Positions 18,287-26,807 of a stretch of DNA of 64,000 nucleotides are shown here, piece by piece. Each line of letters begins with the position of its first letter. The first letter of the stretch is position 1. The DNA lies in contig HF988732.1 of assembly GCA_000431235.1 (NCBI GenBank), positions 72,384 through 136,383 of the forward strand. Reading direction: 5' to 3'. Below the pieces are notes generated by a model. The model saw nothing but the letters and a program-made list of their open reading frames with translations. It made no database searches and was not told where the DNA came from. The position numbers were made by a program, and so were the translations under genes. This DNA comes from Coprobacillus sp. CAG:698. Lineage in GTDB: Bacteria; Bacillota_I; Bacilli_A; ML615J-28; CAG-698.

Positions 18287-19450
18287 ATGAACATTAAAAC
18301 AATTAAAATACTATGCTTTTTGTTGATGTTTATTCCGTTAGCTTCAATGTTTGGCTGCACGAATAATGAAATAAATTATGACGATTATATTCAAGTAGTT
18401 TATGAATTAGAAGGTGGTGCTTATAAAAATAGTCTAAACCCAATAAAACAATTATATAAAAAGCTTCCTGATTCAAGTTCAACATTGATTTTTGATCCGA
18501 CGACTTTATCAAATCAACCATTGACTTTTGAAAAACATGTATTCGATGGATGGTATAAAAATCGTGATGAAATTGATGACAAAGTTATTTATTCTAATAA
18601 ATGGGATTTTGAATCTGACACAGTCGATAACGACGGAGTAACTTTGTACGCAAAATGGAATAGTATTTACAAGTACACTTTTAAACTTTGCTATAAAGAT
18701 GATGTTAATAAACTTCAAGAACTTGGTATTTATCAAGTTGAAGATGGTGAAGCGTTCTCTGATTATCGTAGTTTAGCTAGTAAACGATATGGATATACAC
18801 CAACTGGTAATTTTTTTACTCAAGATGGTACACTGATTGAAGGTGAATATAAACATCCTGGTGGAGAAGCTGATTTAGAAATCGTTATAGTTGCTGAGTA
18901 TATAAAAGGTAGTTATAAAATTTGTCGTACTAAATCTGATTTGAAGAGTGCTCGTAGTTCTAATATATATCTTGCAAATGACATTGACATGGAAGGCGAA
19001 GAACTTAACTTTAAGAACTTTAATAAAATCTTTAATGGAAATGGTCATAAGGTAAGTAATTTTAAGATTAGCTATGATCCTGGAAGAAGTGGATTACAAG
19101 CTGATTTATCTGATGAGAACAAACAAAGCTTATATATAAGTTTATTTGGCAATGCATCTAATGCTGTAATTAAAGATGTTACTTTTGAAAATGTTTCTGT
19201 TGAGGTTGACACAACATTTTCACTGACATATAAAATTTATGTTTCTGCAATAGCCACAAATATGAAAAATACAACAATTGAAAATGTAAGCTTTACTGGT
19301 AGTTTTTCATACGTTAAGTTACCTTCTGGATTTAATGTAAATGAAAACTTAATTTATGAAACTAATGATGGTTATCTTGAAAAAGATGAAGCATCAACGA
19401 TAAATAATTTAAATATAAACATTACAATAAAGGAGAATTCAAATGAATAA
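18287..19450 (+). CDS. Lipoprotein with InlB-type repeat and GLUG/beta-helix-like domain
   Basis: 387 residues. Signal peptide with lipobox (ASMFGC, Cys near 24). An InlB B-type repeat (about 35-125) ends in GVTLYAKW. The C-terminal half has YLANDIDMEGE, FNGNGHKVSNF and SLFGNASNAVIKDVTFENV, the pattern of GLUG-type or right-handed beta-helix rungs found in surface adhesins. AGGAGG precedes the ATG. It is the first gene of the peptide-uptake operon and overlaps the peptide-binding protein gene by eight bases, so the two are translationally coupled. Probably a surface binding or scaffold protein; no catalytic residues are recognised. Confidence 0.72.
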   Translation: MNIKTIKILCFLLMFIPLASMFGCTNNEINYDDYIQVVYELEGGAYKNSLNPIKQLYKKLPDSSSTLIFDPTTLSNQPLTFEKHVFDGWYKNRDEIDDKVIYSNKWDFESDTVDNDGVTLYAKWNSIYKYTFKLCYKDDVNKLQELGIYQVEDGEAFSDYRSLASKRYGYTPTGNFFTQDGTLIEGEYKHPGGEADLEIVIVAEYIKGSYKICRTKSDLKSARSSNIYLANDIDMEGEELNFKNFNKIFNGNGHKVSNFKISYDPGRSGLQADLSDENKQSLYISLFGNASNAVIKDVTFENVSVEVDTTFSLTYKIYVSAIATNMKNTTIENVSFTGSFSYVKLPSGFNVNENLIYETNDGYLEKDEASTINNLNINITIKENSNE

Positions 19451-22067
19451 TTTAAAAGGTTTCGCACGTTATTTATTGACATTAATTATGATCTTTTGTG
19501 TCATTACATTTATTGGATGTAATGGATGTAGTACACAAGAAAAATATTATTATGACAATGAAGTGGATAAATTAGTTTTTTCAACACAAGAAGTTGACAA
19601 AGTATTTAGTCCATTCTTTGCAACAACAGGTCCTGATAATAGTGTTGTAGGTTTAACACAAATTGGAATGCTTGGAAATGACAAAAAAGGTAACTACACA
19701 TATGGCGATAAAGAAGCCGTTGTTGTAAAAGACTTACAAATAGTAACTCAAGGTGAGGATGATGATAAAAAGACAACTTATTATTTCGTTTTAAAGAATA
19801 ATGTAAGATTTTCAAACAATACACCTTTAACTATTAAAGACGTTCTATTCAATTTATATGTTTATCTAGATCCAATTTATACAGGTTCTAGTACAATTTA
19901 TTCAACTGATATTGTTGGATTAAATGAATATCGTACACAAACTCGTGATGAAAACGAGCAAAAGCAATTCGAACAACAATTTGAAATTGTTGCAGAAACA
20001 AGAATCCAAGCTTTAATTGATGCTGCAACAGAAATTAAAGATGATCATAAAGATGAAGATTTAACAGAAGAATTATTTAAACAATATTTAGCTGAATACA
20101 CAACTAAATCTGAAACTTTTGAAAATGTCTTAAAAGACTATGAAAAAGCAGTTGAATTATACAAAGAAGAAATCAATAGTGACTATATCAATGCTATGGA
20201 TGGATATAAAGATATTACATTTGTTGATGAAAATAACAAGACATATAAAGATTTATTAACTACAGATGTTGAATCATTCTTATATAACTATGGATATATT
20301 TACTGGGTTAAAAAAGAAGGTAAATTATATTCTTCACTTGAAAATGATTTAAGTAAATTAAAATCATATACAAAAGAACAAGCAATCGAAAAAGTTTTAA
20401 TTGATAAGATTCCTACTGCTATTGATGAAATTGTTCAATACTGGAATACAGCAATAACATTAAGTGATTATCTAAAAAATGCTGCTAAAGATGCTTATTA
20501 TAAAGAAATTAAGAATAATGGTGACTCAATTGACAGCATTTCTGGAATTAAATTTGCTAACCATAAAGGAAGCGTGACTGTTAATGGCGTCGAATATGCT
20601 ACTCCTGAATATGAAGCTGATGGAACAGTAAAAGATGGTTATAATGAAGTATTAAGTATAACTATTAATGGTGTTGATCCTAAAGCCATTTGGAACTTTG
20701 CTTTTTCTGTGGCTCCAATGTATTATTATTCTGCTGAACCATATATAAGTCAATTTGACTATGTAGCTAATTTTGGTGTTGATCGTGGTTCTACAGACTT
20801 TATGAATAATATAGTTAAGAACTCTGACAAATTAGGTGTACCTGTTGGTGCTGGTCCATATGCTGCTAGTAAAAATGGTGGTGAAATTGAAAACATTGCA
20901 AGTGGTGATTTCTATAACCTAGGTGTTATTTACTATGAAAGAAATCCTTACTATGTAATGGGAGCTCCAAAAATTAAAAATGTTCGTTACCAAGTTGTTG
21001 CTGCTAACCAAATGCTTAATGCACTTTACAACAAAGAAATCGATTTTGCTGAACCTAATTCTAAACCAGAAATTATAACTGAATTAGGAACAAAAGAAAA
21101 AGATGGAATCGGATATAAAGAAATTAAAACATCTGGTTATGGATATATTGGAATTAATGCTGGTAAAGTTCCAGACATTAAAGTAAGACAAGCAATTATG
21201 CATTCAATTAATACACAAGAATGTGTTAACTATTATAAATCAACTGCAAAACCTATTTATCGTTCTATGTCTCAAGCAAACTGGGCATATCCAGAACATG
21301 CAACTCCATATTACCCATATATAGGTGGTAAAGTTCCTGCTGATTTATCTGTTGTTAATCCTGATTATGCTGAATACGTTACTAACCTTGGAAAGAATGC
21401 TGGCGACACTTTGACTGAAAAAGAACAATTAGCGTTCCTTAAAGGTTTAGTTGAAGAATCTGGATACACAATCGGTGGGGATGGCGTTTACGTAAAAGGT
21501 GATCATAAATTAAATTATACATTCACTATTGCTGGTGAAGAAACAGATCACCCAGCTTGGCAAGCAATGTATAATGCTAAGAAAATTCTTGAAAAGATTA
21601 ATTTCCAAGTTACTGTTACTCCAGATGCGAATGCATTAAAGAAATTATCAACTGGTGATTTAACAGTATGGGCTGCTGCTTGGGGTTCAACTATTGACCC
21701 AGATATGTATCAAGTATATCATAAAGAATCAAGAGCGACTTCAGTGTTAAACTGGGGTTACAAACAAATTCTTTCTAATGCTGGTAGCAAATATGATTAC
21801 GAAAACGAATTACTTGATAAACTTTCTGAGTTAATTGATGCTGGTCGTAAAACAACAGTTCAAACTCAACGTAAACAAATATATTCAGAAGCACTAGATA
21901 TTGTTATGCAATTAGCAATTGAGCTTCCTACATATCAAAGAAACGACTTATATGCTTATAATACAGATAAGATTGATGTTAGCACTTTAACACCTGATAG
22001 TGATCTTTCACCATACAAAGGTTTAACAAGTGATATTCATAATGTTTCATTCAATGTTGAAAGATAG
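19443..22067 (+). CDS. oppA: Oligopeptide ABC transporter substrate-binding lipoprotein (SBP family 5) with large helical insertion
   Basis: 874 residues, far longer than the 540-600 usual for OppA/DppA. Lipobox TFIGC after a hydrophobic signal. SBP_bac_5 features: VRFSNNTPLTIKDVLFNL early, then GAGPY and YYERNPYY, FAEPN, the IGINAGKVPDIKVRQAIM segment and a C-terminal PTYQRNDLYAYN. About 195 residues near 161-355 (bases 19924-20500) form a charged, coiled-coil-like insertion that replaces the usual short loop after the YLDP segment. It captures peptides outside the membrane for OppBCDF, the next four genes. AAAGGAG precedes the ATG. A stable hairpin separates it from oppB, which may keep its mRNA more abundant. 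Nickel or sugar ligands are possible in this family, but the protease in the same operon favours peptides. Confidence 0.88.
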   Translation: MNNLKGFARYLLTLIMIFCVITFIGCNGCSTQEKYYYDNEVDKLVFSTQEVDKVFSPFFATTGPDNSVVGLTQIGMLGNDKKGNYTYGDKEAVVVKDLQIVTQGEDDDKKTTYYFVLKNNVRFSNNTPLTIKDVLFNLYVYLDPIYTGSSTIYSTDIVGLNEYRTQTRDENEQKQFEQQFEIVAETRIQALIDAATEIKDDHKDEDLTEELFKQYLAEYTTKSETFENVLKDYEKAVELYKEEINSDYINAMDGYKDITFVDENNKTYKDLLTTDVESFLYNYGYIYWVKKEGKLYSSLENDLSKLKSYTKEQAIEKVLIDKIPTAIDEIVQYWNTAITLSDYLKNAAKDAYYKEIKNNGDSIDSISGIKFANHKGSVTVNGVEYATPEYEADGTVKDGYNEVLSITINGVDPKAIWNFAFSVAPMYYYSAEPYISQFDYVANFGVDRGSTDFMNNIVKNSDKLGVPVGAGPYAASKNGGEIENIASGDFYNLGVIYYERNPYYVMGAPKIKNVRYQVVAANQMLNALYNKEIDFAEPNSKPEIITELGTKEKDGIGYKEIKTSGYGYIGINAGKVPDIKVRQAIMHSINTQECVNYYKSTAKPIYRSMSQANWAYPEHATPYYPYIGGKVPADLSVVNPDYAEYVTNLGKNAGDTLTEKEQLAFLKGLVEESGYTIGGDGVYVKGDHKLNYTFTIAGEETDHPAWQAMYNAKKILEKINFQVTVTPDANALKKLSTGDLTVWAAAWGSTIDPDMYQVYHKESRATSVLNWGYKQILSNAGSKYDYENELLDKLSELIDAGRKTTVQTQRKQIYSEALDIVMQLAIELPTYQRNDLYAYNTDKIDVSTLTPDSDLSPYKGLTSDIHNVSFNVER

Positions 22068-22075
22068 TTTAAAAT

Positions 22076-22096
22076 GGGTGGACATTTATGTCCCCC
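22076..22096 (+). promoter_or_regulatory. Intercistronic RNA hairpin between oppA and oppB
   Basis: GGGTGGACAT folds on ATGTCCCCC with one bulge, giving about nine base pairs including six G-C. It has no long T tract, so it is a weak terminator at most; such hairpins between binding-protein and permease genes often protect the upstream mRNA. Confidence 0.6.
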
Positions 22097-22122
22097 TTTC
22101 ATGAATTAATAAGGAGATAAAA

Positions 22123-23130
22123 ATGCTTAAATATATATTAAAAAGATTATTGATATCATTAGTAGTTTTATTTGGTGTATCAATAATTATATATTCTTTA
22201 GTTAGAATGATGCCTAATGATTATATCGATATCAAGTACGCTCAACAAATCCAAAATGGAACCATCACCCCTGAGCAAGTTCAAAAATTCAAAGAATTAT
22301 ATGGATTAGGTGACGATTCATTTGAAGGCGTTATAAAAGGATATTTTAAATGGCTTGGCAATTTATGTCAAGGCAATTTAGGAACATCATTTAAATATGA
22401 AAAACCGGTCGCTGAGGTAATTGGACAAAACATGTGGATTTCATTTGCTATTGCTGTTGTAGCGACAATACTACAATTTGCGATTGCAATACCTTTGGGT
22501 GTGTCAAGTGCAACACATCAGTATTCAGCAAGAGATTATGCGGTTACAATATTCACTATGATTGGAATTTCTTTACCAACATATTTCTTTGCTGCAGTTG
22601 TAATTAAAATATTTTCTGTAGATTTAGGATGGTTTCCTTCAAATGGATTGATATATGCAAGTGCTACATATCCCGATTCATTTGCTGGTTTCTTACAAAA
22701 AACTGGTGATATTTTACACCACTTAATACTTCCTATATTTGTAAGTGTAATTCTTTCACTTGGTGGACTTATGAGATATACAAGAACTAATACATTAGAG
22801 GTTTTAGGTGCTGATTATATTCGTACCGCTAGAGCAAAAGGATTATCTGAAAACAAAGTTATTTATAAACATGCATTTCGTAACACAATGATTCCACTAG
22901 TTACATTACTTGCTGGAATTCTACCATCACTATTTGGTGGTATGATGATTACTGAACAAGTGTTTGGAATTGATGGAATTGGACGATTAGCTTACTTAGC
23001 ATTAAAAGAAGGAGATATTCCATTTGTAATGGGATACAATATGTTCTTAGCAATACTAACAGTTATTGGAACATTATTCTCTGATTTAATGTATTCAGTT
23101 GTCGACCCAAGAGTAAAATTAGGTAAATAG
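22123..23130 (+). CDS. oppB: Oligopeptide ABC transporter permease OppB/DppB
   Basis: 335 residues with the OppB pattern: MLKYILKRLL start, a periplasm-side DxxYGL region (LYGLGDDSFEGV), six transmembrane helices, and the EAA cytoplasmic loop (YIRTARAKGLSENKVIYKH, about 226-244) that contacts the ATPase. Ends with the family's typical DLMYSVVDPRVKLGK. AAGGAG precedes the start. It pairs with OppC and the two ATPases immediately downstream to move peptides across the membrane. Confidence 0.94.
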   Translation: MLKYILKRLLISLVVLFGVSIIIYSLVRMMPNDYIDIKYAQQIQNGTITPEQVQKFKELYGLGDDSFEGVIKGYFKWLGNLCQGNLGTSFKYEKPVAEVIGQNMWISFAIAVVATILQFAIAIPLGVSSATHQYSARDYAVTIFTMIGISLPTYFFAAVVIKIFSVDLGWFPSNGLIYASATYPDSFAGFLQKTGDILHHLILPIFVSVILSLGGLMRYTRTNTLEVLGADYIRTARAKGLSENKVIYKHAFRNTMIPLVTLLAGILPSLFGGMMITEQVFGIDGIGRLAYLALKEGDIPFVMGYNMFLAILTVIGTLFSDLMYSVVDPRVKLGK

Positions 23131-23139
23131 GTGAATACA

Positions 23140-24222
23140 ATGGATGAAAAAGAAGTTTTTGAAGCAATAGAAAACGAAGAGTTAAACGAAGATTTACTAA
23201 CAAATAAAGAAAATAATGAATTTGAAAATAATGATTTAGAAGATACATATAAAGAAATGAGTCCAATGAGACTTGTTATGAGAAGATTCTTTAGATCAAA
23301 ATTATCAATTGTAGGCTTAGTTATGATAGTATTCTTATTCTTGTTTTCGTTTCTTGGCCCTGTTATTTATAATAAATGGGGTGAAGATCAAGTAGATGAT
23401 AGGAAAACAACGAATACTTTTGAAGTTACTTATAAAACTCGTAACGCAAATGGTGATCTTGTTGAAGTAATTGAATTAGTTGACTTCGTATCAAACACTA
23501 ATAATTATGCTAGTCCCGATAAAGAACATTTACTTGGAACAGATGATAAAGGTATGGACGTTTTTGTAAGACTAATGTATGGTGGTAGAATATCACTTAC
23601 AATTGGTTTCTTAGTAGTTATATTGGAGACACTTATTGGTGTTATAATAGGTGGTATATCTGGTTACTTTGGTGGCTGGGTTGATCAATTGATAATGCGT
23701 ATAGTTGATATATTCAATTGTATACCAACACTTCCAATTTTGTTAATTGCTTCGGCAGTTATAGATTCATGGCAAATTAGTGCTGATAGTCGTATTTATG
23801 TTTTAATGGCAATAATAACGATATTTAGTTGGAGTGGAGTTGCAAGACTTGTACGTGGACAAATTCTTTCACTTCGTGAGCAAGAATATATCACAGCAAC
23901 AGAAGTAATGGGATTGTCTACAGGACGTAAAATATTTAGACATTTAATTCCTAATGTTATGCCTCAATTAATTGTTTCGATGACATTAGGATTAGGTAGT
24001 GTAATTTTATATGAATCAACACTAAGTTATTTAGGATTAGGTATTCAAATACCAAAAGCAGCATGGGGAACTATGATTGCTACTTCAAATGACCCAGTTG
24101 TTTTAAATTATCATTTAAATATGTGGCTTCCTGCCGGTATATTAATTGTAATTGCCGTTTTAGGATTTAACTTCATTGGCGATGGATTGCGTGATGCGAT
24201 GGATCCAAAAGCTAAAAAGTAG
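23140..24222 (+). CDS. oppC: Oligopeptide ABC transporter permease OppC/DppC
   Basis: About 360 residues. The ATG at 23140 has AGGTGA five bases upstream; a GTG at 23131 immediately after the oppB stop is an alternative start. An acidic N-terminal tail (EAIENEELNEDL) precedes the conserved SPMRLVMRRFFRSKLSIVG OppC N-terminal region, an extracellular loop with HLLGTDDKGMDVFVRLMYGG, and the EAA loop (YITATEVMGLSTGRKIFRH). Ends DGLRDAMDPKAKK, typical of the family. It is 13 bases before oppD. Confidence 0.93.
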   Translation: MDEKEVFEAIENEELNEDLLTNKENNEFENNDLEDTYKEMSPMRLVMRRFFRSKLSIVGLVMIVFLFLFSFLGPVIYNKWGEDQVDDRKTTNTFEVTYKTRNANGDLVEVIELVDFVSNTNNYASPDKEHLLGTDDKGMDVFVRLMYGGRISLTIGFLVVILETLIGVIIGGISGYFGGWVDQLIMRIVDIFNCIPTLPILLIASAVIDSWQISADSRIYVLMAIITIFSWSGVARLVRGQILSLREQEYITATEVMGLSTGRKIFRHLIPNVMPQLIVSMTLGLGSVILYESTLSYLGLGIQIPKAAWGTMIATSNDPVVLNYHLNMWLPAGILIVIAVLGFNFIGDGLRDAMDPKAKK

Positions 24223-24235
24223 GAGGATAGTTTAA

Positions 24236-25474
24236 ATGTCTAAGTTTAAAAATTTTATCAATAAGATAATCAAAAAAGAAAATGCTGATAAAGAAAATAA
24301 ACCTTCTAATTATATTAGTATTAAAGAAAGCCGTGCTATTATTAAATACAATATAAAACAAATGAAGTTTTATGAGGCTAAGAAGAAAAGAAAACTATCT
24401 TTAGAAGAATTTACAACAACAATGAAAGATGAAAATAATATTGTTGAGATTGAAGGCTTAAAAACATGTTTCTTTACAGATAATGGAACAAACATGAGTG
24501 TTAATAGTGTTTCCTTCAACATTCCGAAAAATAAAATTGTCGGTGTAGTTGGTGAAAGTGGTTGTGGGAAAAGTGTAACTAGTCTTTCAATAATGCAATT
24601 AGTTCAAGCTCCTCAAGGACAAGTTATTGATGGCGAAATTAGATTTAATTCAGATGAATTAGGATATGATGAAAACGGAAATAAAATCTGCTATGATATC
24701 GCTAAGATGCCTATGCAAGAAATGTATAAGATTAGAGGAAAAGATATTACTATGATATTCCAAGAACCAATGACAAGTTTAAATCCTGTCTTTACAATTG
24801 GTTATCAACTTGACGAAGTTTCATTTGTTCATGAACCTTTGATTACGAAAGAAAAAGCTAAAGAGAAAAGTATTGAAATGCTAAATAAAGTAGGTATTTC
24901 AATGCCTGAAAGAGTATATTCTTCATATCCACATGAATTATCAGGTGGTATGAGACAAAGAGTTATGATTGCTATGGCATTAGCAGGCAATCCTAAGTTG
25001 ATTATCGCTGACGAACCAACAACAGCTTTAGATGTAACAATCCAAGCACAAATTCTTGAATTACTAAAAGAAATTCAAAGAAAAGAAGGTTGTTCGGTTA
25101 TGTTAATCACCCATGATTTAGGCGTAATTGCTGAGATGGCTGATGAAGTTGTTGTTATGTATGCTGGTCGTGTTATTGAAAAGGGAACTGTTAGAGAAAT
25201 ATTCCATAATCCAATGCACCCATATACAATAGGATTACAAAAAAGTAAACCTTTAATTAATAGTGATACTAATGAACCACTATATTCTATTCCTGGACAA
25301 GTACCAAGTGCTATAAATTTACCTAATTGCTGTTATTTTAGAAACAGATGCAATAGATGTATTGACAAGTGTCGTGGACCATATCCAAAGGAGATAAAAG
25401 TTAGTGATACTCATTATGTTTCATGTTATTTATATGAAGAAAATGAGGTAAAGTCTAATGGCGGAAACAAATAA
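24236..25474 (+). CDS. oppD: Oligopeptide ABC transporter ATPase OppD/DppD
   Basis: 412 residues. A basic N-terminal extension of about 65 residues precedes the ATPase core: Walker A GESGCGKS, Q-loop FQEPMTSLNP, signature LSGGMRQR, Walker B ADEPTTALD, switch His in LITHDLG. The C-terminal OppD/OppF domain carries a Cys cluster (NCCYFRNRCNRCIDKC) like the iron-sulfur site described in some Dpp/Opp ATPases. AGGAGG precedes the start. It overlaps oppF by 17 bases. It hydrolyses ATP together with OppF to power peptide import. Confidence 0.95.
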   Translation: MSKFKNFINKIIKKENADKENKPSNYISIKESRAIIKYNIKQMKFYEAKKKRKLSLEEFTTTMKDENNIVEIEGLKTCFFTDNGTNMSVNSVSFNIPKNKIVGVVGESGCGKSVTSLSIMQLVQAPQGQVIDGEIRFNSDELGYDENGNKICYDIAKMPMQEMYKIRGKDITMIFQEPMTSLNPVFTIGYQLDEVSFVHEPLITKEKAKEKSIEMLNKVGISMPERVYSSYPHELSGGMRQRVMIAMALAGNPKLIIADEPTTALDVTIQAQILELLKEIQRKEGCSVMLITHDLGVIAEMADEVVVMYAGRVIEKGTVREIFHNPMHPYTIGLQKSKPLINSDTNEPLYSIPGQVPSAINLPNCCYFRNRCNRCIDKCRGPYPKEIKVSDTHYVSCYLYEENEVKSNGGNK

Positions 25475-26570
25475 AGACTATATTTTACAAGTTAGAAACC
25501 TTAAAAAATATTTTCCAATTGAGAAAACACTTTTTGGAAAACCTATTACATATTTAAAAGCTGTTGATGATGTAAGCTTTGACGTTGAAAGAGGAAAGAC
25601 AATTGGAATTATTGGTGAAAGTGGCTGTGGAAAAACAACATTAGGACGTACAATTTTAAAACTATATGATCCTGATGGAGGTAGTATTATTTATGATGGT
25701 AATGATATTACAAATTTAAAACGCAATCAAATGATTAAGTATCGTACACAAATTCAATTGATATTTCAAGATCCTTATTCAAGCTTACCACCAAGAATGA
25801 CAATAGGTAATATTATTTCTGAAGCAGTTAAGGTTCATAAAGTTGTTCCTGAAAATGAAGTTTCTTCATATGTAAAAGATATGATGCAAAAGTGTGGTCT
25901 TAAACCACAATATTATGATCGCTATCCACATGAATTCAGTGGTGGACAAAGACAAAGAATATGTATTGCTAGAGCTTTAGCTGTTAAACCTAAACTAGTT
26001 ATTTGTGATGAACCAGTTAGTGCTCTTGATGTATCTATTCAAGCACAAATTATTAATCTATTAAAAGAATTGCAAAATACTTTAGGTTTAACTTATGTAT
26101 TTATTTCTCATGACTTATCGGTTGTAAAATATATAACAGACAAAATATTAGTTATGTATTTAGGAAATACAATGGAATTAGGAAATACTGATGTAATTTT
26201 TAGAAATCCATTACATCCGTACACAAAGGCATTGTTTTCTGCTGTTCCTGTTCCTAATCCTGATGTGAAGATGAATAGAATAATTCTTGAAGGTGATATT
26301 CCATCACCTGCTAATCCTCCTAAAGGATGTAAATTCCATACTAGATGTTCTGAATGTATGAAGGTTTGTAAGTATTTAACACCTGAATATATTGAAGCAG
26401 AACCTGGTCATTTTGTATCTTGCCATCTTTTAAATAAAGAAGTAATGAGCAATTTAAGCAAATATGATGCAGAGTACGATGAAATCTTGGAACAAGAAGC
26501 TTTAGAAGAAGCTCTAAAACAAGAAAAAATTAATAAAAAAGGTAAAAAAAATAATGGGGAAGGCAAATAA
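25458..26570 (+). CDS. oppF: Oligopeptide ABC transporter ATPase OppF/DppF
   Basis: 370 residues: Walker A GESGCGKTT, Q-loop FQDPYSSLPP, signature FSGGQRQR, Walker B CDEPVSALD, switch FISHDLSV, and the C-terminal domain with CKFHTRCSECMKVCK. A Lys/Glu-rich tail (about 340-370) is unlike most OppF proteins. Its start lies inside oppD and its end overlaps the 77-residue membrane protein gene, so the genes are coupled. Confidence 0.95.
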   Translation: MAETNKDYILQVRNLKKYFPIEKTLFGKPITYLKAVDDVSFDVERGKTIGIIGESGCGKTTLGRTILKLYDPDGGSIIYDGNDITNLKRNQMIKYRTQIQLIFQDPYSSLPPRMTIGNIISEAVKVHKVVPENEVSSYVKDMMQKCGLKPQYYDRYPHEFSGGQRQRICIARALAVKPKLVICDEPVSALDVSIQAQIINLLKELQNTLGLTYVFISHDLSVVKYITDKILVMYLGNTMELGNTDVIFRNPLHPYTKALFSAVPVPNPDVKMNRIILEGDIPSPANPPKGCKFHTRCSECMKVCKYLTPEYIEAEPGHFVSCHLLNKEVMSNLSKYDAEYDEILEQEALEEALKQEKINKKGKKNNGEGK

Positions 26571-26787
26571 AAAACCAAAATATATAGACGATGGACATAC
26601 AATCTATAATATGGATGTTGATGGAATGCCACATCGTCGTGCTAAAAACAAAGCTGATTTCTATGTAACTCGCAAAGAAAAGAGAGCAATTATAAAAGCT
26701 GCTTTACAACATTACTTACCTTTATTTATAGGGGTGTTAGTTTGTTTTCTAATTGCAATGCTTCTAATCATGCTTTGGCTTAGCTAG
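26554..26787 (+). CDS. Small single-span membrane protein of the Opp operon
   Basis: 77 residues with a basic, cytoplasmic N-terminal half (MGKANKKPKY, RRAKNKADFYVTRKEKR) and one C-terminal hydrophobic helix (about 55-76). No family is recognised. It overlaps oppF by 17 bases in another frame and is followed at once by the giant protease gene, so its translation is coupled to both. The basic side and placement suggest an accessory of the transporter or of lipoprotein display, but nothing in the sequence proves a role. Overlapping frames with a plausible AAGGT site support that it is real. Confidence 0.65.
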   Translation: MGKANKKPKYIDDGHTIYNMDVDGMPHRRAKNKADFYVTRKEKRAIIKAALQHYLPLFIGVLVCFLIAMLLIMLWLS

Positions 26788-26807
26788 TGAAAGGAGCCTA
26801 TCAAAGA

